Source: Aedoeadaptatus ivorii
GTDB taxonomy: Bacteria > Bacillota > Clostridia > Tissierellales > Peptoniphilaceae
DNA: 64,000 nucleotides
Direction of reading: 5' to 3'
Assembly (NCBI RefSeq): GCF_030815095.1
Contig: NZ_JAUSWF010000001.1
Coordinates: 248,001 to 312,000 of the forward strand
Shown here: piece by piece, positions 34,062 to 41,982 of the stretch
How positions within the stretch are numbered: the first letter of the stretch is position 1
Layout: each line of letters begins with the position of its first letter
Translations under genes and position numbers: made by a program
Notes under the pieces: model-generated
Database searches by the model: none
The model's input: the letters and a program-made list of their open reading frames with translations, nothing else
Told to the model about the DNA's origin: nothing

Positions 34062-34918
34062 TACTTCCAAGCCTTTCCGTCGCTGCCAAATACGCGGATC
34101 TTTTCTTTGACGGTTTCGGACATGGCGCTTCTCGCCGGTTTCAAAATCTTTCTGGGGTCGATCTCGTCGGGATTCTCGCGAATGAAATCGCCGACGGCAC
34201 GGGCAAAGCTCGCGCGGATATCGGTGTCGATATTTACCTTACGGATTCCCAAAGAAATCGCCTTTTCCAAGGTAGAATAAGGCACGCCGCTGGAGCCGTG
34301 GAGTACTAAGGGAACGGAAACCACACTGTCGATTTCGCGGATGCGGTCGAAGTCTACCTTCGGCTCGCCCTTGTAGACGCCGTGCGCCGTTCCGACGGCC
34401 ACCGCCAGAGAGTCGACGCCCGTTTCTTCTACGAAAATGCGGGCTTCTTCCGGGTCGGTATAGGCGACTTCCGCATCGGATACGACGACTTGGTCTTCGG
34501 TGCCGCCGATTTTTCCGAGTTCCGCTTCGACAGAGACGCCGACCGAGTGGGCGATGCGCACGATTTCTTTGGTGCGGCGAATGTTTTCTTCCAGATCGTA
34601 TTTCGAGGCGTCGATCATAACGGAGGTAAAGCCGTTGCGAATACATTGGATGATTTCGTTAAAGTCCGTACCGTGATCCAGGTGCAGCGTAATCGGCACG
34701 TCGATCTTCTCTGCGGTAGTTTTTACCAGTGCGGTAATATATTCGATGCCCGCATACTTAATCGCACCTTGGGACGCCTGGAGAATAATCGGCGCGCGGA
34801 GTTCGTCGGCGGCTGCCGCAATCGCCTGAATGATCTCCATATTGTTTACATTGAATGCGCCGACGGCATAGCCGTTTTCGTCCGCGTGTTGTAAGATTTG
34901 TTTTCCGGTAACTAACAT
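34061..34918 (-). CDS. fba: Class II fructose-bisphosphate aldolase
   Basis: About 285 residues. The zinc ligands appear in LHLDHGTDFNEII (HxDH) and later GTAHGVYKGEP and LHGSSGVP; VSVEAELGKIGGTED is the class IIA/B central motif. It opens MLVTGKQILQHADENGYAVGAFN, as standard. An in-frame ATG eight codons upstream lies inside ispF; the ATG at 34918 follows GAAAGGACG and is preferred. It works in glycolysis and, with glpX, in gluconeogenesis. Confidence 0.94.
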   Translation of the reverse strand: MLVTGKQILQHADENGYAVGAFNVNNMEIIQAIAAAADELRAPIILQASQGAIKYAGIEYITALVKTTAEKIDVPITLHLDHGTDFNEIIQCIRNGFTSVMIDASKYDLEENIRRTKEIVRIAHSVGVSVEAELGKIGGTEDQVVVSDAEVAYTDPEEARIFVEETGVDSLAVAVGTAHGVYKGEPKVDFDRIREIDSVVSVPLVLHGSSGVPYSTLEKAISLGIRKVNIDTDIRASFARAVGDFIRENPDEIDPRKILKPARSAMSETVKEKIRVFGSDGKAWK

Positions 34919-34919
34919 T

Positions 34920-35411
34920 TTATCGTCCTTTCTTGGATTCAACGGGTTTTAGCAGCACGACCGCCATGGCGGTTATGCCCTCTTCTCTACCTTCATACCC
35001 CATTTGCTCTGTGGTGGTAGCCTTCACGGAAATATCGTCGATATTTTTTGAGAACACGGCGGCCAAATTGGCGCGCATCGCATCGATATAGGGCGAAAGT
35101 TTGGGCCGCTGTGCCATAATGGTGGCATCGACATTGCCCAGCGTATAGCCCTTCTTTTGCATAAGCGCCACCACTTCTTCGAGCATTCGAATACTCGAAG
35201 CGTCCTTATACTGCGGGTCCGTATCGGGAAACAGTTTCCCGATGTCGCCCAGGGCGAGGGCCCCCAAGATCGCATCTTCGATGGCGTGCACGAGTACATC
35301 CGCATCCGAGTGTCCCAGGAGCCCGGCTTCGTGGGGAATCTTAACCCCGCCGAGAATAAAATCCCGCCCCGTCGTCAATCGATGAACATCATAGCCGATT
35401 CCGATTTTCAT
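34920..35411 (-). CDS. ispF: 2-C-methyl-D-erythritol 2,4-cyclodiphosphate synthase
   Basis: 163 residues. It catalyses the fifth step of the MEP isoprenoid pathway. It opens KIGIGYDVHRL (zinc ligands D and H), has LLGHSDADVLVHAIEDAILGA and the ATTTEQMGYEGREEGI tail, all standard. It overlaps ispD by 4 bases and fba follows one base after its stop, so isoprenoid and sugar-phosphate genes are co-transcribed. Confidence 0.96.
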   Translation of the reverse strand: MKIGIGYDVHRLTTGRDFILGGVKIPHEAGLLGHSDADVLVHAIEDAILGALALGDIGKLFPDTDPQYKDASSIRMLEEVVALMQKKGYTLGNVDATIMAQRPKLSPYIDAMRANLAAVFSKNIDDISVKATTTEQMGYEGREEGITAMAVVLLKPVESKKGR

Positions 35412-36109
35412 AATTCATCCCTATCCTCGCAAATGGCCTCCGCCAGAATCAAGTCTTCCGGCGTCGTGATTTTAATATTGTTATAAGAGCCCGGGATCAA
35501 GCGAACGCTCTTTCCCGTCTTTTCGACCAGGGAACAATCGTCCGTGCCGTAATATCCTTCGTCGAAAGCCTGCCTATAGGCATGCACCAGGACGTCCTTT
35601 TGAAATCCCTGGGGCGTTTGAATGGCATACAATTTGGAACGATCGGGGGTGACCCGCGCCCATTTGCCGTCGCTACTGATCTTGACCGTATCCTTCATAG
35701 GCGTCATCAGGCAACAGGCGCCGTATTCTTCCGCACAGCGAATGCTCTCGAGGATCTCCGCACGTGTGATAAAAGGCCGCGCGCCGTCGTGGGTCAAGAC
35801 GATGCCGTCCCAGTCCGAAAGAAACTGCAGTCCCTGCCAAATGCTGTCCTGTCTTTCCTTTCCGCCGATCACGATGTGAATGGGGTGAATCGGCTGCATC
35901 GCATGAAGGATCGATGCGATCATGGGCTCTTCCCCTTCGCGAATCAAGAGCACGATTTTGTCGATCTCCTCCATGACGTCGAACTTTTCCAGCGTTCGGC
36001 GGATCATGGGCTTGCCGCGGATGGGAAGAAACTGCTTATTGAGTTCGTAATTCATGCGCCGGCCCATTCCCGCCGCGGCAATCATCGCACACACTTCTTG
36101 TTTACTCAT
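35408..36109 (-). CDS. ispD: 2-C-methyl-D-erythritol 4-phosphate cytidylyltransferase
   Basis: About 233 residues. Third enzyme of the MEP pathway. Nucleotide-binding opening MIAAAGMGRRMNYELNKQFL (normally AAGxGxRM...KQ), VLTHDGARPFIT and TDDCSLVEKTG are present. The ATG at 36109 overlaps the end of the PBP gene by 8 bases; an earlier in-frame start would be wholly inside that gene. Paired with ispF as in many bacteria. The supply of isoprenoid for lipid II carrier may explain its place beside wall genes. Confidence 0.93.
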   Translation of the reverse strand: MSKQEVCAMIAAAGMGRRMNYELNKQFLPIRGKPMIRRTLEKFDVMEEIDKIVLLIREGEEPMIASILHAMQPIHPIHIVIGGKERQDSIWQGLQFLSDWDGIVLTHDGARPFITRAEILESIRCAEEYGACCLMTPMKDTVKISSDGKWARVTPDRSKLYAIQTPQGFQKDVLVHAYRQAFDEGYYGTDDCSLVEKTGKSVRLIPGSYNNIKITTPEDLILAEAICEDRDEL

Positions 36110-37535
36110 CTTGGCCCTCTGCTGCGATATGTCGCAATCCATAGGAGAGGATGTCGGCGGCGATCGGTGCCGCCGCCGCCCCGCCGGTGCTGTTCGCCTG
36201 CTCTACCAAGACAGCGACCGCAAGCTGCGGGTCCTCTGCCGGCGCGTAACCGATAAACCAGGCGTGATCCTTGCCGGAGGCATTTTCTGCCGTACCCGTC
36301 TTCCCGGCCACCTGTACCGAACGGAGGGAGGCCTTTTTTCCGGTTCCGTCCTGTACCGCAGAGATCAAGTACTTGTTCAAGGTCTCCGCGATTTCCGGCG
36401 AAACGGATTCTCGCAGGACCTCGGGCTCTCTCCCTTCGATCTTGGTGCCCTTGGCGTCGTCGATTTCTTTGACGAGGATGGGCCGCATCATTTTGCCTTC
36501 GTTTCCGATGGCAGAGGCGACCATCGCCATATTCAAAGGCGTCGCCAACACATCCCCCTGCCCGATGGCGGAGGCCGCCAAAGTGGTCTTGGGGAGGTTT
36601 TTTTGGTAATCGAAGACCGAGACCGATACGGGAAGGTCGAAGGGAATTTTCGCATTGAAATGGAATTTATCCGAGGCATTGCCCAGGGCTTCTTGTCCCA
36701 GCTGTGATCCCTTACTGACGAAATAGGTATTCACCGACTTCATCAAAGCTTCCCGGAGATCGATTGCGCCGTATTGTCCCCCGCCTGCATTTCTAAATTC
36801 TCTGCCGTCGATGACTTGGGAACCCGTATCCTCATAGTTTAGATTCACCCGATCCTGATCCAACAGAGCCGATGCCGTAATCACCTTAAAGGTGGATCCG
36901 GGCGGATATTTTCCGTTGATCGATCGGTTCAGTAGCGCGCCCGCTTCGTTTTGTTGCAGCGTATTCCAATCCTCCGCCACGGTTGCCGCATTGTAGTCCG
37001 GGAGCGAGACCATCGCATAGATTTCTCCGGTTTTCGGGTTCATCAGCACGATGCTGCCCTTTTCGGTATTTTCCTCGAGGATTTCCCGCGCCTTGGATTG
37101 CACCTGCGTATCCACCGTTAGGATCAAAGAGTTGCCGTCCTGTTTGCGGTTTCGGATCATATCCGAAAGTTCTTTTAAGGTGCGGTTTCCGTTTCTGTTC
37201 AGCAGATAATCGTTATAGCTCGATTCTAAGCCGCTCTTTCCCAAAGAAGTATGAGAGTAGCCGATCAAATGCGAATACAGAATCGGATAGGTATACTCCC
37301 GATAATACTTGCCCGGCTCTCCCTTGGAGGTGGCGAGCAACTCGCCGTTTCTATCGTAAATATCGCCCCGCTTAACCTGCGCTTCGGCGATATAACTCCG
37401 CCGATTGGACGGATGCTTCTTGACGGTTTCCGCTTCGAAGAAGTAAAAATACGTCAAATACAGAATCGCGCCCAAAAAAAGCAACATCAGGCCCGCCAGG
37501 AGGATGATTATCTTTCGATTTTCGGATTTGTTCAC
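36102..37535 (-). CDS. Class B penicillin-binding protein (PbpA/FtsI-like transpeptidase)
   Basis: 477 residues. One N-terminal membrane helix (about 8-31), a short non-catalytic domain, then a transpeptidase domain with the active-site SxxK in PPGSTFKVIT near residue 212, SxN in MKSVNTYFVSKG and KTGTAENASG. It cross-links peptidoglycan at the outer membrane face. The small N-terminal module resembles the PbpA of actinobacterial and clostridial FHA-FtsW/RodA-PbpA clusters. It overlaps the ftsW/rodA-like gene by 4 bases, indicating a glycosyltransferase-transpeptidase pair. Confidence 0.93.
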   Translation of the reverse strand: MNKSENRKIIILLAGLMLLFLGAILYLTYFYFFEAETVKKHPSNRRSYIAEAQVKRGDIYDRNGELLATSKGEPGKYYREYTYPILYSHLIGYSHTSLGKSGLESSYNDYLLNRNGNRTLKELSDMIRNRKQDGNSLILTVDTQVQSKAREILEENTEKGSIVLMNPKTGEIYAMVSLPDYNAATVAEDWNTLQQNEAGALLNRSINGKYPPGSTFKVITASALLDQDRVNLNYEDTGSQVIDGREFRNAGGGQYGAIDLREALMKSVNTYFVSKGSQLGQEALGNASDKFHFNAKIPFDLPVSVSVFDYQKNLPKTTLAASAIGQGDVLATPLNMAMVASAIGNEGKMMRPILVKEIDDAKGTKIEGREPEVLRESVSPEIAETLNKYLISAVQDGTGKKASLRSVQVAGKTGTAENASGKDHAWFIGYAPAEDPQLAVAVLVEQANSTGGAAAAPIAADILSYGLRHIAAEGQDE

Positions 37536-38800
37536 GATATCTCTCCCATATTCTTCGCCTCTTCCGGCTCCGTCGATTTTTCGTACTTCCAGGACAGATC
37601 TTCAGAGGCGACCTGTAGGATTCCCAAGGCGATAAAGCTCGAAAGAATAGAGCTCCCGCCGTAGGACATAAAGGGCAGCGTAATCCCCGTCATGGGAATC
37701 AATTTTATGACCCCGCCGATGTTCAAAAAAGCCTGTACCGAAATCAAGACCGTAGCGGAGATCGCCAGCATGCGGTAGAACTTGTATTCTTGTTCCAGTG
37801 CTATCTTTATGCCCCGGTAGACGAGGAGCAGATACAAGAGGATGACGGCGAATCCCGCAAACAGACCCATCTCTTCACAGATGACCGGAAAGATAAAGTC
37901 CGAAACGGATACGGGGATCAGCTCCGGATGCCCGAAGCCGATGCCCGCGCCGAAAAATCCGCCTTCCGCGATGGCAAAGAGAGATTGTACGACCTGCCTT
38001 CCTGCGTTATATACGTCCTCCCAGGGATTCAGCCAAATATTCACGCGGGTGCGCACGTGACCGAAGAGAAAGAACCCGGCGACGCTCCCGACGGCGAGTA
38101 GGCCGAGGTTTACAAAGAAAGCCTTAATATCCGGATCGTAGATAAATTGGATGGCGAGATACATCGCCATAAAGAGCACGGCCGTTCCCAAATCCCGCTG
38201 GATAAACAGGAGCAGGACGAAGAAATAAATGACCGCCAAAATGATGTAGCTGGCATAGGGAAAGCGCGTATACTTTTCGTAGTTTGCATAAAACCCGCCC
38301 AGAATAAACATCAATAGAATCTTAATAAACTCCGTCGGCTGAAAGACGATAAAGCCTAGATTGAGCCAGTTGCGCGCTCCGCCTACGGTTTTTCCGAAAA
38401 TTAACGTCGCCAAAAACAACGCCACACTTACGGCGAGGGCGAGGGAACCGAACCGCTCGAGATTGGGCAGGATGCGCACGATAAAATAAGTGGCATAAAA
38501 AAACAAAACCCCTATAAAAGCCCATTGGAGTTGCTTGATACCCGTTTCCGGATCGATACGAAAGATCGTAGTGACACCAATCGTCAGTAAAAGGGATACG
38601 ATTAAAAATATATAATTATCGCCCGTCGTGATCTTGCCCAAGATAAAGTTTGAAATATAGATTACGAAGATCAGGCCGCCGGCTAAAAACAGAAACTGTC
38701 TATCCAGCTGGCCGTCGTAGGTATAAAATACCAAGACGATGGCGAGAATTTCGAAGATCAGCAAGAGGTCGCGCGGACGTCTGAGCAATTTTTCTCTCAT
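37532..38800 (-). CDS. SEDS peptidoglycan glycosyltransferase (FtsW/RodA family)
   Basis: About 422 residues and roughly ten membrane spans. Family text includes GARNWLNLGFIVFQPTEFIKI, IQRDLGTAVLFMAMYL and the C-terminal GITLPFMSYGGSSILSSF. SEDS proteins polymerise lipid II with a partner class B PBP, encoded here directly downstream. The ATG at 38800 is preferred over one eight codons earlier inside the FHA gene. FtsW or RodA subtype cannot be decided. Confidence 0.93.
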   Translation of the reverse strand: MREKLLRRPRDLLLIFEILAIVLVFYTYDGQLDRQFLFLAGGLIFVIYISNFILGKITTGDNYIFLIVSLLLTIGVTTIFRIDPETGIKQLQWAFIGVLFFYATYFIVRILPNLERFGSLALAVSVALFLATLIFGKTVGGARNWLNLGFIVFQPTEFIKILLMFILGGFYANYEKYTRFPYASYIILAVIYFFVLLLFIQRDLGTAVLFMAMYLAIQFIYDPDIKAFFVNLGLLAVGSVAGFFLFGHVRTRVNIWLNPWEDVYNAGRQVVQSLFAIAEGGFFGAGIGFGHPELIPVSVSDFIFPVICEEMGLFAGFAVILLYLLLVYRGIKIALEQEYKFYRMLAISATVLISVQAFLNIGGVIKLIPMTGITLPFMSYGGSSILSSFIALGILQVASEDLSWKYEKSTEPEEAKNMGEIS

Positions 38801-38804
38801 GGGA

Positions 38805-39242
38805 TCACCTACCTTGATCGACAAACAGGAATTGGATAAATCCGACGCCGATGCGGTCGCCGTTTTTCAGTTCTGCCTCTTCATAGAGCGTATTCCCGTT
38901 TAAGAAAGTTCCGTTGGCACTGTGGAGATCTCGGATATAATACTTTCCGTCTGCTTTTTCGATCACCAAGTGATTTTTAGAGACGAAATTGTCTTTGATC
39001 ACGATATCATTTTTGCTGCTTCGACCCAATTTCGTCGTGCCGCGCAATACATAGTATTCCTGCATTTTGAAGTTCAACGAATCCAGTCGGTTGACGACTT
39101 TCAGATACGCCTCATCTTTTTGAATATCTGTCGCCTTCATAGATCGGATGTCCAAATAGATCATCCGAATGATCGTAAAGATAAACAGATAGATGATAAA
39201 TATAAATATATATTTTAAAATTTGCGACAGTATTGCAATCAT
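38805..39242 (-). CDS. Membrane-anchored FHA-domain protein
   Basis: About 145 residues: an N-terminal membrane helix (about 8-26, ILKYIFIFIIYLFIFTII), then an FHA domain with TKLGRSSKNDIVIKDNFVSKNHLVI and LHSANGTFLNGNTL, holding the conserved Arg, Ser-x-x-His and Asn phosphothreonine-recognition residues. FHA proteins beside ftsW/rodA-pbpA in Gram-positives probably link wall synthesis to Ser/Thr kinases. No kinase gene is in the window. The ATG at 39242 follows GGGGTG; an upstream ATG at 39254 lacks a site. Confidence 0.9.
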   Translation of the reverse strand: MIAILSQILKYIFIFIIYLFIFTIIRMIYLDIRSMKATDIQKDEAYLKVVNRLDSLNFKMQEYYVLRGTTKLGRSSKNDIVIKDNFVSKNHLVIEKADGKYYIRDLHSANGTFLNGNTLYEEAELKNGDRIGVGFIQFLFVDQGR

Positions 39243-39268
39243 CTGACACCCCATTCAATTTTAAGTAA

Positions 39269-39297
39269 ATATTATCACAGAAAGGGCGCATTATCAA
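39269..39297 (-). promoter_or_regulatory. Promoter of the FHA-ftsW-PBP-isp-fba operon
   Basis: Minus strand TTGATA (39297-39292), 17-base spacer, TAATAT (39274-39269), 27 bases before the FHA start. It is the only good promoter seen before glpX, so the eight leftward genes down to 32444 may be one transcript. Confidence 0.7.
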
Positions 39298-39328
39298 TGA
39301 AAGCCGCGCCTCACCCTTTGGGGATCGA

Positions 39329-39349
39329 GATCGCAAAAATCGCGATCTA
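39329..39349. repeat. Inverted repeat before recX
   Basis: AGATCGC (39329-39335), seven-base centre, GCGATCT (39343-39349), perfect arms, lying between the divergent FHA and recX promoters and directly upstream of TAAAAT at 39353-39358. It could be an operator or a small hairpin; there is no T-run. Confidence 0.4.
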
Positions 39350-39364
39350 TGATAAAATAAATCC

Positions 39365-39973
39365 GTGATGTCTATGATTATTTTACGAATTGAAAAGGCG
39401 GGGAAAGATTTCATCCTCCGCGGCGATAATGAGGAAGAAATACGCATTACAGAATCCGTTTTCGTGCGTCATAATCTCTATAAAGGCAAAGATCTGTCGC
39501 AAGACGAGATTCGAGAAATCCACGCGGATTCAAAGAGACAAGAGGCGATCGATATTGCTCTATCCAAGCTCAGAAACCGCAAGACCGAAGGCGAGATTCG
39601 CAGACTGCTTTCAGAGCGGGAATTTGCCGATACGACGATCGATGCCGCGATTTCCTATCTGGAGACGTACGGATACGTCGACGACAGAGAATATGCGATC
39701 TTATATTGCCGCGACAAAAAAAATATCAACGGCTACGGACCGATTAAAATCGCCTATCTGTTGCGACAAAAAAAGGTGCCGGACGATTGCATCGACCGGG
39801 CGCTAGCGGAGTATTCCGTCGAAGAAGAAATCGAAAAGATTCGTGCCCTCACGGAAAAACGATTTGTTCGAGGTGGTTCTTTGAAAAAAGAGAAGCCGAA
39901 GATCATTCGATTTTTTATGAACCGTGGCTTTCACTACGATGCGATTCGGAAGGGGATGTCGGAATGGACATAA
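39365..39973 (+). CDS. recX: Regulatory protein RecX
   Basis: About 202 residues with the three-helix repeats of RecX (IDIALSKLRNRKTEGEIRRLL, AISYLETYGYVDDREYAI, KIAYLLRQKKVPDDCIDRAL). RecX caps and limits RecA filaments; recA lies elsewhere in the window. Possible starts are GTG 39365, ATG 39368 and ATG 39374; none has a Shine-Dalgarno. A TAAAAT box at 39353-39358 would place the transcript start almost at the GTG, so the mRNA may be leaderless. It overlaps the next gene by 10 bases. Confidence 0.85.
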   Translation: MMSMIILRIEKAGKDFILRGDNEEEIRITESVFVRHNLYKGKDLSQDEIREIHADSKRQEAIDIALSKLRNRKTEGEIRRLLSEREFADTTIDAAISYLETYGYVDDREYAILYCRDKKNINGYGPIKIAYLLRQKKVPDDCIDRALAEYSVEEEIEKIRALTEKRFVRGGSLKKEKPKIIRFFMNRGFHYDAIRKGMSEWT

Positions 39974-40236
39974 TTTCGCATTACGTCTATATACTCCGCT
40001 GCGCCGACGGAAGCCTGTATACAGGCTATACCACCGATCCCCCGCGTCGCCTGAAGGAGCACAACGCGGGGATCGCCGCCAAATATACCCGCGGTCGACT
40101 GCCCGTAAATATGGTATATATAGAAGAACAAGAAAGCCGATCGGATGCGTTGAAGCGGGAATACGCCCTGAAGCAATTGACCCGACAAAAAAAATTGGAT
40201 TTGATACGAAGAAAGGAGGACGCCAATGAAAAATAA
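39964..40236 (+). CDS. GIY-YIG domain protein (UPF0213/YhbQ-like)
   Basis: 90 residues, a stand-alone GIY-YIG nuclease domain: HYVYILRCADGSLYTGYTTD (the GIY-YIG strands), RRLKEHNAG (catalytic Arg region), and the C-terminal DALKREYALKQL with the metal-binding Glu. These small proteins are related to UvrC nucleases; in vivo substrate is uncertain. The ATG at 39964 follows AAGGGG and overlaps recX; a longer frame from 39787 is antisense-like garbage inside recX. Confidence 0.9.
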   Translation: MDIISHYVYILRCADGSLYTGYTTDPPRRLKEHNAGIAAKYTRGRLPVNMVYIEEQESRSDALKREYALKQLTRQKKLDLIRRKEDANEK

Positions 40237-41020
40237 CAGACCGAGCATTCAATCCGCTGCGGAAGCGAAGGAACTGATGAATCTCGCATTGACCACCGGG
40301 CAAATGCTAATCGGCAACGGCGCGGAGATCTATCGGGCGGAAGATACCATTATGCGTATGTGCGAATCCCGCGCCAATATCCGCGACGTCGACGTCTTCG
40401 CCTTAAGTTCCGCCATATTTCTGTCCCTCGATTACGACAACGAGACCATTACGATTTTTAAGGACATCGATTCCTATGGAACGCATTTGGGACGCATACA
40501 GGCGCTGAATGCCTTCTCGAGAGAATTCGTCGAGAGCGATATTTCCCTTCGGGAGGCGCGGGAGCAGCTCCTGTCGATCTGGTCCATACCGGTCGCCCCG
40601 CCCCTTACAAAAATGTTCTTTACCGGCATGTGCAGCGGCTCATTTGCCATGCTCTTCGGCGGAAACTGGGCGGATCTCGTCTATACGTTTTTTGTCGGCG
40701 CGATATTGAGTTTTTGCTTATACCTAATGTCGAAACGGAATCTCACCTTTTTTCCGGAAGCCTTCTTCGGTACCTTGATCATCTCACTGCTCGCCCTTGT
40801 CGGTTCCTTTTGTTTCGCCGAACTCCATATGGATATGATTATTATCGGCTCTATTATGCCCTTGGTGCCGGGTATGACGATCACCAATTCCTTTCGCGAT
40901 ATCATCAGCGGCGACTATCTCTCCGGCGTTATCGGAATTACGAAGGGCATCTTCGTCGCCCTCGCCATCGCTCTGGGCGTGGGCTTTGTCTTGAGTTTCT
41001 TAAAAGTATTGGGAGGCTGA
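40226..41020 (+). CDS. Threonine/serine exporter, ThrE N-terminal domain (DUF1212)
   Basis: 264 residues. The cytosolic N-terminal part (about 1-110, LALTTGQMLIGNGAEIYRAEDTIMRM) is followed by five hydrophobic spans (MFFTGMCSGSFAMLFGG onward, then GSIMPLVPGMTITNSFRDI). This is the larger half of the ThrE family of threonine/serine exporters; the smaller half is the next gene, one base downstream. Together they equal one full-length ThrE. The actual substrate is inferred from the family only. Confidence 0.88.
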   Translation: MKNNRPSIQSAAEAKELMNLALTTGQMLIGNGAEIYRAEDTIMRMCESRANIRDVDVFALSSAIFLSLDYDNETITIFKDIDSYGTHLGRIQALNAFSREFVESDISLREAREQLLSIWSIPVAPPLTKMFFTGMCSGSFAMLFGGNWADLVYTFFVGAILSFCLYLMSKRNLTFFPEAFFGTLIISLLALVGSFCFAELHMDMIIIGSIMPLVPGMTITNSFRDIISGDYLSGVIGITKGIFVALAIALGVGFVLSFLKVLGG

Positions 41021-41021
41021 T

Positions 41022-41522
41022 ATGTCCGGAAATATTCTATTGCTGTTTATAATCTCCGTCGCTGCGACCATCGGCTATGTGGTGCCCGTCGACGCCCCGA
41101 AACGCGCTATTTTACCCGGCGCCGTTATCGGCGCGATCGCCTATCTGATTTATTTGAAGGTCATGGATTTGGGCGGAAACGCCTTCTTCGGCGCCTTTGT
41201 CGCGGCATTTATGATCGGCAGCTGCGGCGAACTCTGCTCGCGCATCTTCAAAATGCCGTCGACCATCTTCAGTATGTCCGGCTTGATTACCCTGGTACCC
41301 GGCGGCGGCATGTACTATACCATGAGCTATCTGATCCAGGAAAATATGGATTTGTTTCTGAAAGAAGCGGTAAAGACCTTTTCAATCGCCATCGCGCTTT
41401 CTGTGGGCATCGTCGCCTCTACCCTTTTTTCGAGATCGCTGAAGAGTTTTCGACAGAGATCTATGAAAAACTCCTCCCGCCCTTTCGGCCGCTACCGGGA
41501 CTTTCCGTCGATCAAATCATAA
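41022..41522 (+). CDS. Threonine/serine exporter, ThrE C-terminal subunit (DUF3815)
   Basis: 166 residues with about five membrane helices; the family motif LVPGGGMYYTMSYLI near residue 88 mirrors the PLVPGMTITN motif of the partner. It ends with a short basic tail. It forms a two-gene exporter with the preceding gene. A bidirectional terminator follows, facing leftward rseC. Confidence 0.87.
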   Translation: MSGNILLLFIISVAATIGYVVPVDAPKRAILPGAVIGAIAYLIYLKVMDLGGNAFFGAFVAAFMIGSCGELCSRIFKMPSTIFSMSGLITLVPGGGMYYTMSYLIQENMDLFLKEAVKTFSIAIALSVGIVASTLFSRSLKSFRQRSMKNSSRPFGRYRDFPSIKS

Positions 41523-41534
41523 ATTATGAACATG

Positions 41535-41564
41535 AAAAAAACGCGGGTCACCCGCGTTTTTTTA
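41535..41564. terminator. Bidirectional terminator between the thrE pair and rseC
   Basis: AAAACGCGGG, loop TCA, CCCGCGTTTT, with A and T runs on the two sides. It lies between two converging units and overlaps the last codons of rseC. Confidence 0.9.
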
Positions 41565-41978
41565 CATGATTCTTTTCATCCTGGGCGAAGTGTCCTGTTC
41601 TCTTCCCGCATCCGCCCGTTTTAATACGAAATAACTAATAAGCAGCGACAAAAATCCCAATCCAAAGATATACAGATCCCGATTTGCTACGCTATCTGCG
41701 ATCAAGTATTGACCGGCAAAGACGGCGATCAAAAATATCGCTAAGGGGATGCCGTACAATTTATAGATCGAACGCAAGACAAAGGTGTCGTTTACATACA
41801 ACTCGACCCAATCTCCCACCTTGGCACCCAGTTCATTGGGCACTGCAATGTATTCGGTCTTCGATTCACAGGCGCCATTTGTGCAGGTGGCACAGGCGGA
41901 ACCGCATGCGCCCTTTCGCGTCACTTCCATATATGCCATGCCGTCTTTTACCGATACGACATGTCCCAGTTGATCCAT
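41562..41978 (-). CDS. RseC/MucC-family membrane protein
   Basis: 138 residues. The N-terminal cytoplasmic segment has a cysteine cluster, CGSACATCTNGAC near residue 24, probably binding a metal or iron-sulfur cluster, followed by an OB-like stretch and two membrane helices (about 77-95 and 104-120). This is the SoxR-reducing RseC family, in other bacteria tied to the Rnf complex; no rnf genes are here. It is last of the long leftward series, 4 bases after aspS. Confidence 0.88.
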   Translation of the reverse strand: MDQLGHVVSVKDGMAYMEVTRKGACGSACATCTNGACESKTEYIAVPNELGAKVGDWVELYVNDTFVLRSIYKLYGIPLAIFLIAVFAGQYLIADSVANRDLYIFGLGFLSLLISYFVLKRADAGREQDTSPRMKRIM

Positions 41979-41982
41979 AGAA

